Source: Ophioceras dolichostomum
Taxonomy: Eukaryota > Ascomycota > Sordariomycetes > Magnaporthales > Ophioceraceae
Direction of reading: 5' to 3'
Assembly: GCA_003049485.1 (NCBI GenBank)
Contig: PYST01000166.1
Location: 1 to 64,000 of the forward strand
Length of the DNA: 64,000 nt
In this document: positions 1 to 10,700 of the stretch, in pieces
Numbering within the stretch: position 1 is the stretch's first letter
Layout of the letters: every line of letters begins with the position of its first letter
Position numbers and translations under genes: made by a program
The notes under the pieces: model-generated
The model's input: only the letters and a program-made list of their open reading frames with translations
What the model was told of the DNA's origin: nothing
The model's database searches: none

Positions 1-85
1 TAAGGTCTGTCGAGGGGGCTGCCTTGGTGACTGAGGCAACTCGTCCACGTGGGTGCACGGAAGTGCACCCAACCGTGGTTCAACA
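1..85 (+). repeat. Left terminal inverted repeat
   Basis: This is an 85-bp arm matching 7006-7090 inverted, with one mismatch. It contains an internal hairpin at 51-70 (GGGTGCAC, four-base loop, GTGCACCC). The HET gene stop codon lies just inside it, so the transcript of that gene would end within or beyond the repeat. It may extend leftward outside the window. Confidence 0.9.
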
Positions 86-89
86 GATT

Positions 90-2363
90 CTACGATTTCC
101 AAATACGAAGATACCACCAAAGCATTTGTACTACCACCAGCCTAATACTGTGATTTGGCGTCATGATACCCCTGTCCCCGGTGTCACTATATTGGACATA
201 GAACCACAGCGTATGTGCCCACGAAATTGACCTCACAATAGTCCCAAGGCCAAACAAGACGTCCAGCCAAGGATGTGAGACAAGACTGGACAAGACAGCG
301 AGGGAGGTGGGGAGGAACGACAACGCCAATGCAAGATTCGACAGTCGGAGACCCCTTCCGCCGAGCGCGAGGCGAGCACCGAGGAGGAAGCTGACGGTGA
401 CGGTAATATCTTCCCGGATATGTGGGAGGCTCAGACACATGATTATGTGTGCGATACCTTCGGCGGCCTCTGCGAAAGGTAGTGTGTTCGAAAGAAGGAT
501 GACAAGCAAACACTCTTTCAATACCCTCCAGAGCCACCTTTCCTGCCCCAGCAATGTGGCTCTTCCGGCTGCCCGAATAGGTTGGGACGGCTCTAATAGC
601 TTGAGGCCAAGGAGCAGGGCTGTTAGTGCCGAATCGATAGCTCCGAACAGGCATTCGCCGCAAACATCCATGAAGCCGATGAAGGCTAGTACCCATCGCG
701 CGTCGACTCGCTCCACGTCTACGACCACGAACTGCTTGCCTAGGACGTCAATCTGGGTCACGGCTGCCCGGAGCGCTGTATCCTTCGTGGCCCGGATAGT
801 CTGTCCATGTCGTTGGTGCTGTGGGGCCAACTTCCGGGCCCAGGCGTCGGCTTTAGAGGCAGCACTAGATGTCGAGTTTAGCTGAATATCAGCCAGGATT
901 TCGAGACAGATTCTGAGCGGATTGATCCCGAGTTTCGTCAGAATCGTCGTGTTCCTAGCCCTTTTTTCTAGAGAAGCTCCGATGCAAACTACCCGCCCGC
1001 ATTTCCCTGTAGCGAGACGCTCCAGATAACCCGTACCTTCTCTCCACCGGAGACTGAAGGTGGGTAGCTTCGAATCATCTAAGTTGATTGGCTTTTGCAT
1101 AGTTCTTGTGTCGTTGGACCAATCGTGGCCGTCGTGGCCGCCTTGAAATTCGAATTCGGGCGGAATACTCCTCACCCAGACCCAGCGACTACCGTCCCCA
1201 CAACCTCGGCCGTGAGCGACAGAAGCTGTCTCGGAGGCCAGATAGATGTCCCTCGCCACGAATCGAGTGAGCGCTGTGTGTGGGGCAGTCCTGAGGGCCT
1301 GTAGACTCCGGGCGTAGCGGTCACCTTCGATTGGAGAGAGAGGCATCAGAGTCAGTTTCGTCGGGTCTTCCTTCGGGCCGCACAGCAGGATCGCGAATGT
1401 GCTGTCGTCCGTGTATGAGACAGGGAGGCTAATCCTGATGCCTTTGTTCGTGACTGAGAAAGGGGACGACGCTATCGCGCTAATAGAGCGCGGAGCTATG
1501 TTGGCACTCTGCGCGAAGGCAGCCGGAGAAGTCGCCAAAATCCCCATGATGGCGGCGGAAGAGGAGGCGCTGTCGTTAGGAGTAGAAGTTGGACCCGCCC
1601 AGGCAAAAATGCTCTGGTCATCCGAGTGCCTGATGATCTCCTCCTGAAGCCTGCGGAAAGCGCTTTCACCTTCCCCGTAGAGCAGCGGCATGCTGATGCC
1701 AAAGATCCCCAGCAGGCAGTAGGCGACGTCCTCGGTCCTCGTTGTCTTGCGTCCTGCAGCCCAGTTCATCCGCTCCGCAATACTGGCGTCTCCGAGCCGG
1801 CACCCTGTGTGCCGTCGGGCCCTCGAATCGAGGAAAAGCGTGTCGATCTTGGTGATTTCGCCGATGGTTTCCTTCAACTGTTCCCGCTCCGCAATGAAAT
1901 ACCAGCCGGAAGCATAGAACTTCAGAGTCTCAGGGGCAATCAGCTCCTGGAGCGTCCAGCCCCTCGTGAACCACCGACTCTCGGAAAACGTGGCTTCTAT
2001 CTCTCGAAAGTCTCCTCCATCTGGGGTAAAAACAAAGACGTCTGCAAGGTACGCGTAGCAGACACAGGATTTCTCATACCATCGAAACATGGAGTTGATG
2101 GCCTCGGAGAGCTCGGCGCTGCTGGTCTTGTCGATGCAGCAAGTGTCGACCCATGCGTGGGTGAGTCCGTCCCTTAACGCCTGCTGGCATGTCCACTCGA
2201 TCTTCTGATACCCGGACTTGTGTGCTGGACGGTTGTCTTGCTGTATCTCCTGGAGGCTGACTTCTTGGCCTTCGACCCAAGTGTGAGAAAGAATGGCGTA
2301 TGGAGGAGCAGACTCTTCAAAGAACCACTCCAGCCTTAGTGTCGTCGCGTTGAGCAGCCACAT
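90..2363 (-). CDS. HET-domain (heterokaryon incompatibility) protein with hydrophobic C-terminus
   Basis: This is a single-exon reading frame of 757 aa. The ATG at 2363 starts the typical HET N-terminus (MWLLN). The frame is open further upstream, but without another ATG and without family similarity. Recognisable HET motifs follow in order: YAILSHTW, an acidic/KIEWTC block, HAWVDTCCID, SEAINSMFRWY, RWFTRGWTLQELIAP, and then the FGISMPLLYGEGESAFRRLQEEI segment typical of the fungal HET/NWD-linked family. Family knowledge: HET domains trigger cell death after fusion of genetically unlike hyphae. The last ~200 residues hold several leucine/alanine/valine-rich stretches that look like membrane spans rather than the NACHT/WD40 or ankyrin modules often attached to HET. 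The gene lies wholly between the two inverted repeats. HET assignment is firm, and the ligand or partner is unknown. Confidence 0.88.
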   Translation of the reverse strand: MWLLNATTLRLEWFFEESAPPYAILSHTWVEGQEVSLQEIQQDNRPAHKSGYQKIEWTCQQALRDGLTHAWVDTCCIDKTSSAELSEAINSMFRWYEKSCVCYAYLADVFVFTPDGGDFREIEATFSESRWFTRGWTLQELIAPETLKFYASGWYFIAEREQLKETIGEITKIDTLFLDSRARRHTGCRLGDASIAERMNWAAGRKTTRTEDVAYCLLGIFGISMPLLYGEGESAFRRLQEEIIRHSDDQSIFAWAGPTSTPNDSASSSAAIMGILATSPAAFAQSANIAPRSISAIASSPFSVTNKGIRISLPVSYTDDSTFAILLCGPKEDPTKLTLMPLSPIEGDRYARSLQALRTAPHTALTRFVARDIYLASETASVAHGRGCGDGSRWVWVRSIPPEFEFQGGHDGHDWSNDTRTMQKPINLDDSKLPTFSLRWREGTGYLERLATGKCGRVVCIGASLEKRARNTTILTKLGINPLRICLEILADIQLNSTSSAASKADAWARKLAPQHQRHGQTIRATKDTALRAAVTQIDVLGKQFVVVDVERVDARWVLAFIGFMDVCGECLFGAIDSALTALLLGLKLLEPSQPIRAAGRATLLGQERWLWRVLKECLLVILLSNTLPFAEAAEGIAHIIMCLSLPHIREDITVTVSFLLGARLALGGRGLRLSNLALALSFLPTSLAVLSSLVSHPWLDVLFGLGTIVRSISWAHTLWFYVQYSDTGDRGIMTPNHSIRLVVVQMLWWYLRIWKS

Positions 2364-2969
2364 CTTGCTACTACTGACCTGGGCGGGAGGCAGTAGTCCG
2401 AGGTCCTGACGGGACAGATGATGCCGAACTGATGGCCGAACTGATGGCTTAGTAGGGCGCGGACGCGGGTGCACAGATTTCGGACTCTCGTCTTGAAGAG
2501 ACTGCTGCTCAAGCAAACAGAAGCAAGCCGAGGCCACAGGCAAGTAGCAATCTGCAACCGAGGAGCGATCAAAGTTGTAATGGAGAATGGGGGAAGTGCG
2601 GCAGCTGAAGCGGGCAACAATTGGTGAAATTCGCGCGCTCAAAGTGACGAGAGATTTGCGCCCACATTCGCCTGGAGAGTGGCGGAGCAAACGACTTGAT
2701 GTGCTGATTGGGTGAGGAGTTTTTCCACATCGTGGCTGGCTCAGCTGAGCTGAAAACCAAGCCCGACGAACATCAGTGCCCAAAACACCTCGGAGCTGAA
2801 GCCCAACTGCGAACTCAAGTACCCCCGCGAAACACCCGTCGGTCTAGGAACTCATTACCTCTGTCGCTGTGAGCCATAGAAGTCAGAGGACACCGTACCA
2901 CCCAGACCAGAGCACTTACAACTTGCAAGTTCCTACCGAGCCAACAGCAACGAATACCGTCGCCCGGCA

Positions 2970-3949
2970 TCATCGAAACGCCACAGAGTCAGTAAGGTTA
3001 TACATATCCGCAAACGGATCCCAGCTCGAGTTGCTATGCCACTCATACTCCATCTGCTTCGCCACAAGCGTCGCGTTCCCAGCGCCATACACCTCCGAGA
3101 TGAACCCCAGCGTCGCGTCGATGCCTGCAGAGATCCCCGAAGAAGTCCAGATATTCCCGTCGACGACCCAGCGCGCGTGCGAGACCCACGTGGTGTTGGG
3201 CCCGTTCACGATCGTGCTTGCCCACGAGGCCTTGTTGGTCGTGGCGCGCTTCCCGTCGAGCACGCCCGCCTTCGCAGCGAAGGTCGCGCCCGTGCATATG
3301 GTGATGAGGTAGCGGAGGGACGGGTACACGTCTGCGATGAACTTGATCAGCTCGGCCGTGTTGGGGGACCGGCTGCCGAGACCGCCGGGGACGATGAGCA
3401 CCTCGAGGTCCGAGGGGGCGTTGGCGAACGTGTGTGTTGGTTGGACGGCGGTGAACTGCTCGTCTGTTAGTATCATCGAGCTGCTGGAAGGGTCGGAAGG
3501 GCAGGGAAGAAGGTAGGTAAGCACTGACGAAACTCGAGTTCTTGGGGTTCATGGCCGCCATCAGCGGCTCGGTCGTGACGGGGTCCATCGACTCGGCCAG
3601 AATGTAGAGGCTCAGCTGCTGGATCTTCGCGAGCGTGAACAGAGCCTCGAGAGGACCGTAAACGTCCAGCGGCTCAAAGGCGCGGAAGACGATCATGCCG
3701 TAGTTCTTAGGGAGTGGCAGGGTCGTGTTACCGCTCGGCGGCAGAGTCGTTGGCATCGCTGAGAGATCTCGCTCATGCGTTAGCCTGATGAATCGGTGCG
3801 TCTGCTGAACAAGAACCGGCCTTCTCACCTCCTCCCGGCGATGTTGAGGCCGGATCGGTCGCGCTCTGGCCTAAGGCGGTCGGCAACAGGCTGGATGCGG
3901 CCAAGGCAGCGAGCGCCGAGGAGAGGAGCTGACGAGGTGGGGCGAGCAT
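2970..3949 (-). CDS. Secreted DJ-1/PfpI (ThiJ)-family protein
   Basis: Three exons (3949-3829, 3758-3529, 3455-2970) give 278 aa. Introns of 70 and 73 nt have GT-AG ends and good branch sites (GCTAAC, TACTAAC), and phases agree across both junctions. Exon 1 encodes a clear signal peptide (MLAPPRQLLSSALAALAASS then an LPTALGQ cleavage-like region). The body has the DJ-1/PfpI fold marks: FEPLDVYGPLEAL, a VLIVPGG strand-turn, and the nucleophile elbow TICTGA with Cys about residue 171, followed by GVLDGKRATTNK. The C-terminal GISAGID motif resembles isonitrile-hydratase-like members. Most family members are cytosolic, so a signal peptide and several N-x-S/T sites suggest passage through the secretory pathway. 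The substrate is unknown. It lies 607 bp upstream of the HET start, same strand, inside the TIR-bounded segment. Confidence 0.8.
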
Positions 3950-6030
3950 GACGAAGAAGCGCAGGTGCCAGATGCGGCAAACAACGAGATGAGCGCGTTG
4001 CAGCCAGCTAGTGCCTGGATGAAGGAAGAGTAGCTAGCGCACCCTATATATAAGCCCCAGGAAATGCTCCGTGTCCAGGGAATTGGATCGCGTCGGTCCC
4101 GAGCGGGAGATTTGTGGAGGATCAAGGGAGGGCGCTGATCTCCAGATTGGTGGGGATTCGATGACACCGAAAATCAGGGCAGATCTTTCCGGGATCCATC
4201 CTGTCTCTCTCTTACGACGCTCTCTTCCTAGCAATAGCGCTTAGCTAGATCGCGCGTGCTCCAGGGCTCGTTATGCGAGAGACTGGAGCGTCAGGAGATT
4301 CGCGGTGCGGATCCAAGGGCTGCCGGCCCTGCAGGAGCGTTTGCTTCGCCGCACCGGCGAAGATACGTCTGCATAGGGGAAGCGGAGTGTAGTCGGCCGA
4401 GATGTGGTTACTTGGCGCGTCCCATGGAAGGATTCGATGGTGCGGGCAATGCGCCGTTTTGAGCACTTTTTTTTCGCTCTCGCAGCGATGCCTGTCCTTA
4501 ATTGGAGTCAAGGAAGACGGGATGTGGAATCATCCAGCCGCACACCGCTGACAAATCAGGTCTGAGAGTTAGGTTGTTTCGGCCGTGTCATTGAGCCGGT
4601 GAATCTGGAAGGTGCGGTGTGCGGGACGCCGACACCCGTGGTCGTCCAACGTCCGACCCCGGAGTTCGGCGTCCTCGGCCCGCCGAGCGGTCGGACACCA
4701 CACCGACGAGCACCGTAGATACGACCCAGAACCATCTTCCAGCGCATGGCAGAAGGAACCGATAATATCAAGTGTCTCGAAGCGTGGCCGCTGATCTCGC
4801 CTGCCTCGGCGAAGCACTGTGAAAGAAGACGATCCTGAGCAGAGCAGCGTTCAATCATTCTGCGTCCGCAAGATCGATCGTCTTCATCCAGTATCAACGG
4901 TCTCAACGATCAGTTAGAAGACCGTCGGCGCATCCACTAGCGAAACAACTTATGTAGGCGTGAGAAGCCACTAGAAGTGAAAGAGGAAAGTTCAACGAGG
5001 CGTCCATAATGAAAACACCGAGGGTTGTCGAGGGTTATGACACTCACACTCACAGAAGAAAAGAAGGCCTCAGCTCAGAGACGAGTGCAAAATGTGGTGT
5101 TACAGAAGTGTGACTGCCCGATGAGCGGCCGCGGCCCTCCGGAGACTCTCCTGGGACTTCGGTTCCCTTCCGCCCATCCGCTTCGTCTCACTCCTCGGCT
5201 CGAGAATCCGTGAGTGACGCTCCTGAGAGTCTCTTCTCCTTCAAGAGGGCTCACTGGGAATCTCCTCCGATCGGTGTGTTCCGTAGACCGTCGCTGCCCC
5301 GGCGTGTAACGGCGAAAACCTGCTCACTCATCACTACCCCCCTCTGTGACCACCCTCGCCTAGAGGAAGAAGAAGACAGCTCCGGAGAGCTCGAGATTGT
5401 TGACAGATTAGCTAGGTAAGAGAACCTTTGTAACAATGGGACCCATTTTGGCAGGACTGTACAACGTCACAAAGGGGTAGACAAAGATATTTTCCTGTAG
5501 TAATGGTTGTAACTACTAATCATCAGTTTCAACCAAGTCTCTAACAATGAAGGTCCTCAATAACAGATGCTTTGATTCCTTCTATTTTCATCACCCTTGA
5601 TGTGGAAGGGGACAGACCTTTCAACTGGCTTGAGTACCCTGACTGTCAGCAAGCCTAAGCTCCTCAGCTGCTTTGTACAGCTTGTCCGGCCGTGGTCTAC
5701 AAAGCGAACGCCTCCCAGCCCTTCTCCCAGCTAGATTCTTTTCCCCACAACACAACCACACTCCAACTTCAGCTCCCGTCGCCCAGGCCCGGGGACCGCT
5801 GGGGCGGCAGGGACCAGGAACTGGCCACGGCACAGCAGGCTCAAGGGCGTATGCAAAGCCGTCTGGCTGCGGCTTGGCAACCGCAAAGGCGGTATCTCCA
5901 GAACGGAAGGGCAGCATGGTTAGCTTATTCGGTGAGTTTCGCTCTTTCATGCCATCTTGCCCTTTCGCTCTGGCGATGGTGGCTTTGGTCGTTGCAATAG
6001 TCAAAACCAGATGTCTTTGCAGGGGTCTCG
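3950..6030. other. Intergenic, no gene recognised
   Basis: Only short overlapping frames without family signature occur here. The first part is the upstream region of the DJ-1-like gene, with TATATATA near 4040 about 90 bp before its start. The stretch 4953-5435 begins TGT and ends ACA, a weak LTR-like impression, but no target-site duplication is visible. The remainder leads into the foldback elements. Confidence 0.5.
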
Positions 6031-6420
6031 AAGTTGCTGTGCCGTATCGTACGGTTTTGGTTTGTCGTCTACGCCGGAAGGTAAAAGAACAGCTGCTGGT
6101 TGGCAGGCGGGACAGCAGCTATGGTAACTTTACGTTATAATAGCTTCGGGAAACGAATAACTCATCCGCTGGTGTCTTTCCGGGTTGAAATCTTATTATA
6201 TTAGGTTAAAATTGCAAATGCTTACGTTTCCCAATTTCAATTTAATATAGTAGGAATTAAGCCCGGAAAGACACCAGCGGATAAGTTATTCGTTTCCCGA
6301 AGCTACTTACTACTAATAGCGCAAGGTTGCGATACCTGCTTAACCGCCCTCTCAACCAGCAGCTGTCCTTTTACCCTCTGGCGTAGACGATAACCAAAAC
6401 CCTATAATACGGCGCGATAC
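6031..6420. repeat. Foldback (inverted-repeat) element A
   Basis: This is a long imperfect palindrome. The inner arms read AGCTTCGGGAAACGAATAAC followed by TCATCCGCTGGTGTCTTTCC near 6145-6183, and their complement lies at about 6261-6304 around an AT-rich ~80-bp loop. The complementarity continues outward with gaps: GGTTTTGGTTTGTCGTCTACGCC on the left and GGCGTAGACGATAACCAAAACC on the right. No reading frame of note is present. The structure suits a miniature inverted-repeat or foldback transposon. Confidence 0.75.
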
Positions 6421-6439
6421 TAAGTTGCTGTGCCGGAAA

Positions 6440-6710
6440 GTAGGGTTTTGGGTGGCGTTGACGCTATAGAGAAGCAATGCTGCACAGCAAACGTACAAGC
6501 AATGAAGATTGGGTTGCTACTTGCTTGGGCTTGCCTCGGGAGCCTTAACAGGAGGCAATATAATCATATAATATTGCCTCCTGCTTAGGCTCTATGGGCT
6601 AGCCCAAGCAGGTAATAACCCAATTTTCATTGCTTGTACGTTTGCTGTGCCGCATTGCTTCTCTATAGCGTGGACGGTAACCGAGACCCTATTATGTATA
6701 TGGCGTGATA
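6440..6710. repeat. Foldback (inverted-repeat) element B, related to A
   Basis: This is a second palindrome directly after element A. The arms pair GACGCTATAGAGAAGCAATG and the following ~60 bases (left, from about 6459) with the complement ending near 6672. At the centre is a tight inner stem, AGGAGGCAATATAAT against ATTATATTGCCTCCT at about 6551-6583. Its outer ends (TAGGGTTTTGGG-N-GACGC on the left, the equivalent on the right) resemble the outer ends of element A, so the two belong to one repeat family inserted in tandem. Confidence 0.75.
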
Positions 6711-7005
6711 CCCAAGGGTTGGGTATGGCAACGCTGGACACTTCTCTACGGGGATTTGTTCGCTTTTGAACTGATTATGGCTAGCTAGGTACTACTCATA
6801 TAAAAGGCTCTATTACGAAGATGTCAAGCACTCCCATCCTAAATCTATTGAGAGCTGAGCTGAGACCGATAAGACAGAAAGATTCCCGGCGAAGTACGCT
6901 ACGAGTGATCGGAAGAGATGAGAAGGAGAATATAATTGAAAAAAAGAGAATATAGTAGAGGAATGGGTCATCAGGAGAGAGGTAGTAGGAGGGGCAGGGA
7001 GCGCT

Positions 7006-7090
7006 TGTTGAACCACGGTTGGGTGCACTTCCGTGCACCCACGCGGACGAGTTGCCTCAGTCACCAAGGCAGCCCCCTCGACAGACCTTA
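7006..7090 (-). repeat. Right terminal inverted repeat
   Basis: This is the reverse complement of 1-85 with one mismatch. Immediately outside it, at 7108-7131, is a perfect 10-bp-stem hairpin (GGAATCGCTT, loop ACAA, AAGCGATTCC), which is absent inside the repeat. Confidence 0.9.
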
Positions 7091-7791
7091 GGTCACGTGG
7101 GCCCCTTGGAATCGCTTACAAAAGCGATTCCTCCGACTCACGTGTAGACTAGCTTTACTCTTCCCTGTACATCATCAGAATCAACAGATTGGTTTACCAC
7201 GCGCGTGTTTGCTTTTTCCCCTTGAAGCCCAACCAACAGCGCTGAAGATGTGCGTATATAACAAGGGCGATGAACGCCCCAAGCAATAAATACCCTGCTG
7301 GCGGAGATATAGACATGCATAAGTACACAAGAGAATCCCTTAATTACATCCAGCTGCTGCGTCCATTCCTCTGTCTTTCCCCCTCTTCGCTGTCGTCTCG
7401 CCCCACGCCCGAGAGACCCGGCTGATGAACCCCATAAGTTGAGTTCGGTTTAGATAATGGTGTTTATGACGCTGATGATTCCCCATTCGTCTCGTCCTCT
7501 CTTCTTTTCCCGCATCCCTTACTTCCTGTGTGATCCGATCCGGTCACTCACCCACTGTCACCTATTCCGACTCGTCTCCCCTCTTCCTGTGCGACCATGG
7601 CCCTCGAGGATGCAAAAGAGACTCAAGGGAAAATAAAGTCTTCGCTAAAGAAAAAGCTCTACGCTGTGTTGATCCTCGTCTCTACCTCCCCTCTACCCCT
7701 ACCTATCATCGCCCCATAGCCCATCATCATCACTCCCTACCATCCATCCATCCATCCATCCATCCCTCCATACCATCCACTCCACAGACCC
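7091..7791. other. Intergenic, 3' side of set9
   Basis: No gene was recognised. The region contains the hairpin at 7108-7131 and a CATC tandem tract of about six units at 7741-7765, which would fall in the 3' untranslated region of the minus-strand set9 gene. Confidence 0.5.
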
Positions 7792-10700
7792 TCAAGCCGA
7801 AACAGCGGCGCTAGCCCTCCTCACCCTGTCACTCCTCCGCACAACCTGCTGCGTCGCCTCAGCCCCCTCCACAACACCAGTCTTCTTCGCAGACACCCTA
7901 GGATCAACAAAATCCTCGCTCGGATCCTCATCCTCCTCGTCACTCTCCTCCTCTTCTTCCTCCTCCTCCTCCTCCTCCTCCTCCTCCACCACCTCCTCCA
8001 CCACCAGATCATCCTCTTCCTTATCACTCACCTCCACATTGCTCTCCATGTTGTCATCATCCTCATCAAAATCCCTCGGATCGCTATCCATGACCCTAAG
8101 CCAAGGCCTCAACCCCGACGGTTTGAACGTCACCACGTCAATACTCCTCTCCATCACACTGCTGCCGCCGCTGCTGCTCTGGCGCCCACTACCACTGCTG
8201 CCCCAACAAATACCGCGATTCTGACGTCTCCTCAGATTCGCAGCCGCCACAACGATCATCGACCGCTTCTGCGGCGAGCAGCGCTTCTTCGCCGCCACGA
8301 CCATGGTCGCCTGCTGCTGCCGCTGCTGCTGATGGGACAACAACAACTGCTGGGGGTGGTGAGCAGAAGACAACAAGTCGAGGCCGCTGACGACTAAATC
8401 GTTGACGCCGACGCCGACGCTAGTGGATGAAAACGGGAACGACGGCGGGAACGGGGATGCGGAGAGGTAAGGCGAGGCGGGGGCGGATGAGAGCGGTGTG
8501 GACAGCATTGACGAGAGCGGCGTGGATAGCGCTGATGAGAGCGCGGATTCGGTCGCTTCGACGAGCACGGGTTCGAAGACTGCGGAAGTCGTCGTCGTCG
8601 TCGTCGCCGAGGTCGATGTGGGAAAAGCGTCGGGGGCAGACGTGGTGGTTGTGGACGTCGAAGCAGTAGTATTCGAGCGCTTGGTCGTGCCCTTGAGGGT
8701 CATGTCGGCCGCCGCCCTCGTCGCCTTCTTCAGGGCCGGCTTCGCGACACCAGCCGCGTTGGCAGCGCAGCCCTTTAGCGCCGTGCCATTTTTCGCGCCC
8801 GTCTTCTTCTTCTTCTTCTCAACCGCCTTCGCCGCCGCTTTCTCCTCGTCCTCCTGATGACCAACGTCCTCCGTTGAACCGCTACCAGGCAACCTCCGCC
8901 CCCTAACCCTAGCCTCGTCCTCGGCGTCCAGAAACCGATGCACAGTCCTGTAGTCCAGCACCCTCTCCTCGTCGTCCCACGCGCCCTCGGGCTGCGTCTT
9001 GGGCCACACGTACCCGTACAGCTTGCCGTGGCGCTCGCATCGCGGGCAGTACGCGCGCGTGTAGTAGGCATCGCGCTGCACGAAGGCCGTCGAGCAGTTG
9101 GTGCAGTGCACCCAGGCCGTCATGGGCTCGGAGAGGAGGACCGGCGTCAGCGTGTAGTCGCCCGGGACGCGCCTGCGGGCGGCGGCTGTCGAGAGGGCGG
9201 TGGACGCAGAAGTTGTCGTCGATGTTGTGGGGGAGGGTGGCTCGTCGTCGGCGAGGAGACCGCCGGTGGTGGTGGTGTTGGTGCATTCGCGCGCGATGGA
9301 GGGGGGTCGGCCGCGGCTGCGCTTGGAGGGGGGAGTGGGGGCTGTCGCTTGTGAGGCCGAAGCTGCAGCGGGCTTTGCGCCCGTCGTCATCGTCGTCGCC
9401 GCTGTCTCCGGCTTGTCGTCCGGCATCGTCGTTTCGGGGGGTGTTGGCAACCCGGTCTCGCTATGGGATTTGGACCCTGAGACGCTGGACTGCGAACTGG
9501 CGGGCATCGGAAGCGCGGAAGCGGTATCATCAGTCGCCTGTGGGAATGCACCGAGAAACGTCGGTAAGCACTGTATCGAGTCGTTGGTATGATCGTCTTC
9601 CTGCTTTAGAACCTGAATGGGCCTCTTGACATGGACGGGCTTCGGGGAGTGTATGATAGTGCCTTGACTGTCCGGCTGCTGCCGCTCTAGCGTCGCCGCG
9701 CGCTCTGTAGCGCTCTGCGGTTCGGGAGTGCGTCCGTCGGGACCGGAGCTCTCGGGCGAGGTGGCATCTGTGAGCATGGGATCGGAGGCGCTGTTGCCGG
9801 ACACGGATGAATGCCGGCTCGACTGGTGGCTGGCGGAGCTCTCCTGTGGGCTGGCCGCGGCTTGTGGCAGCGTAGTGGGGGAAACCTCGTAGTGCGTCGT
9901 AGTGGACGTCTTCTGCTTCTTAGACGGGGTGATGGGCGGAGTAGCGAGGCCGTCGAGTTCGCGTTTGCGCTTTAGGAGCTGGCTGCTCGGTGAATCGGGG
10001 AGCCCGAGCCCTGGGGAATCCGAGGTGGAGGCTCGCTCCCGCTGCATCAACTGCGGCTTGGCCCGCGTTCTAGGGACACGCGGCCGAATATCCGGGGTCA
10101 CCGAGGGCGTCCGAGAGTCTGCGCGAGTGATGCTATCATCGCGCCTCCGCCTACGGAGGGAATATCCCGTGCTGTCGTCCTCGATGCTTTCCTTGAGCTG
10201 AGCGGCAGCACCATGTCCGTCCAGCTCGTCGCCAGCCCAGCCGTTGACTCGGTTGTTCTCGCAGGTCTGGCACAGACACTCGCAGTTGTCCTCGCCGAAG
10301 TAGCTGTCGCCGTATGTCACCGTGATCTCCTCGCCGGCCTCGATGTCCCGCAGCGCCTGCACCTCCATGCCGGCCTGACCCGTAGTCTTGAGCCCGGCAT
10401 TGGCGTCGCAGTCGTGGTTCGCGAACCGGGCAGGGCCCATGAAAAGGCTCGTGCATTTGCTGCGCGAGCTGACGACGATGGAGAAGTCCTTCTTGCGCAG
10501 CGAGAGCGAGGCCTCCTCCGCGGGGGTGATGATCACCTGGATACCGCAAAGGCCCTTGATCCGCTCGTTCTTCTTGATGAGTCGCCTCGCCGTGATGGAG
10601 GCCTCGTGCGTGAAGATGGTGTATCGGTTCGTCGAGTTGACTTCGAAGGGGCAGTCGGGCAGGTAGATCGTGAGGTAACGACGCAGGTGCGCCCGAAAAT

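Larger units (their letters stand above)
1..7090. mobile_element. Putative TIR-bounded element carrying HET and DJ-1-like genes
   Basis: The first 85 bases recur as their reverse complement at 7006-7090 with a single mismatch (position 47). Homology stops abruptly on the inner side after CAACA. Both outer ends read TAAGGTCTGTCG when read inward, so a TA dinucleotide sits at each edge. The enclosed 7 kb holds a HET-domain gene ending four bases from the left repeat, a secreted DJ-1-like gene, and two foldback elements near the right repeat. No transposase was seen, so this would be a non-autonomous element or two separate insertions of one repeat family. The window begins at the left repeat, so the true outer limit and any target-site duplication on that side cannot be seen. 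Confidence 0.4.

Noticed and set aside
187..696. Overlapping frames inside the HET gene
   Set aside because: Shadow frames of the HET coding sequence with no family signature.
2364..2783. N-terminal extension of the HET frame
   Set aside because: Open only from a TTG codon, no ATG and no conserved residues before MWLLN.
4953..5435. Possible solo LTR (TGT...ACA borders, 483 bp)
   Set aside because: No target-site duplication (ACTTA versus ATGGG) and no primer-binding site or polyprotein nearby, so border letters alone are not enough.
8427..9629. Plus-strand frames opposite set9
   Set aside because: Low-complexity reverse translations of the disordered Set9 region.
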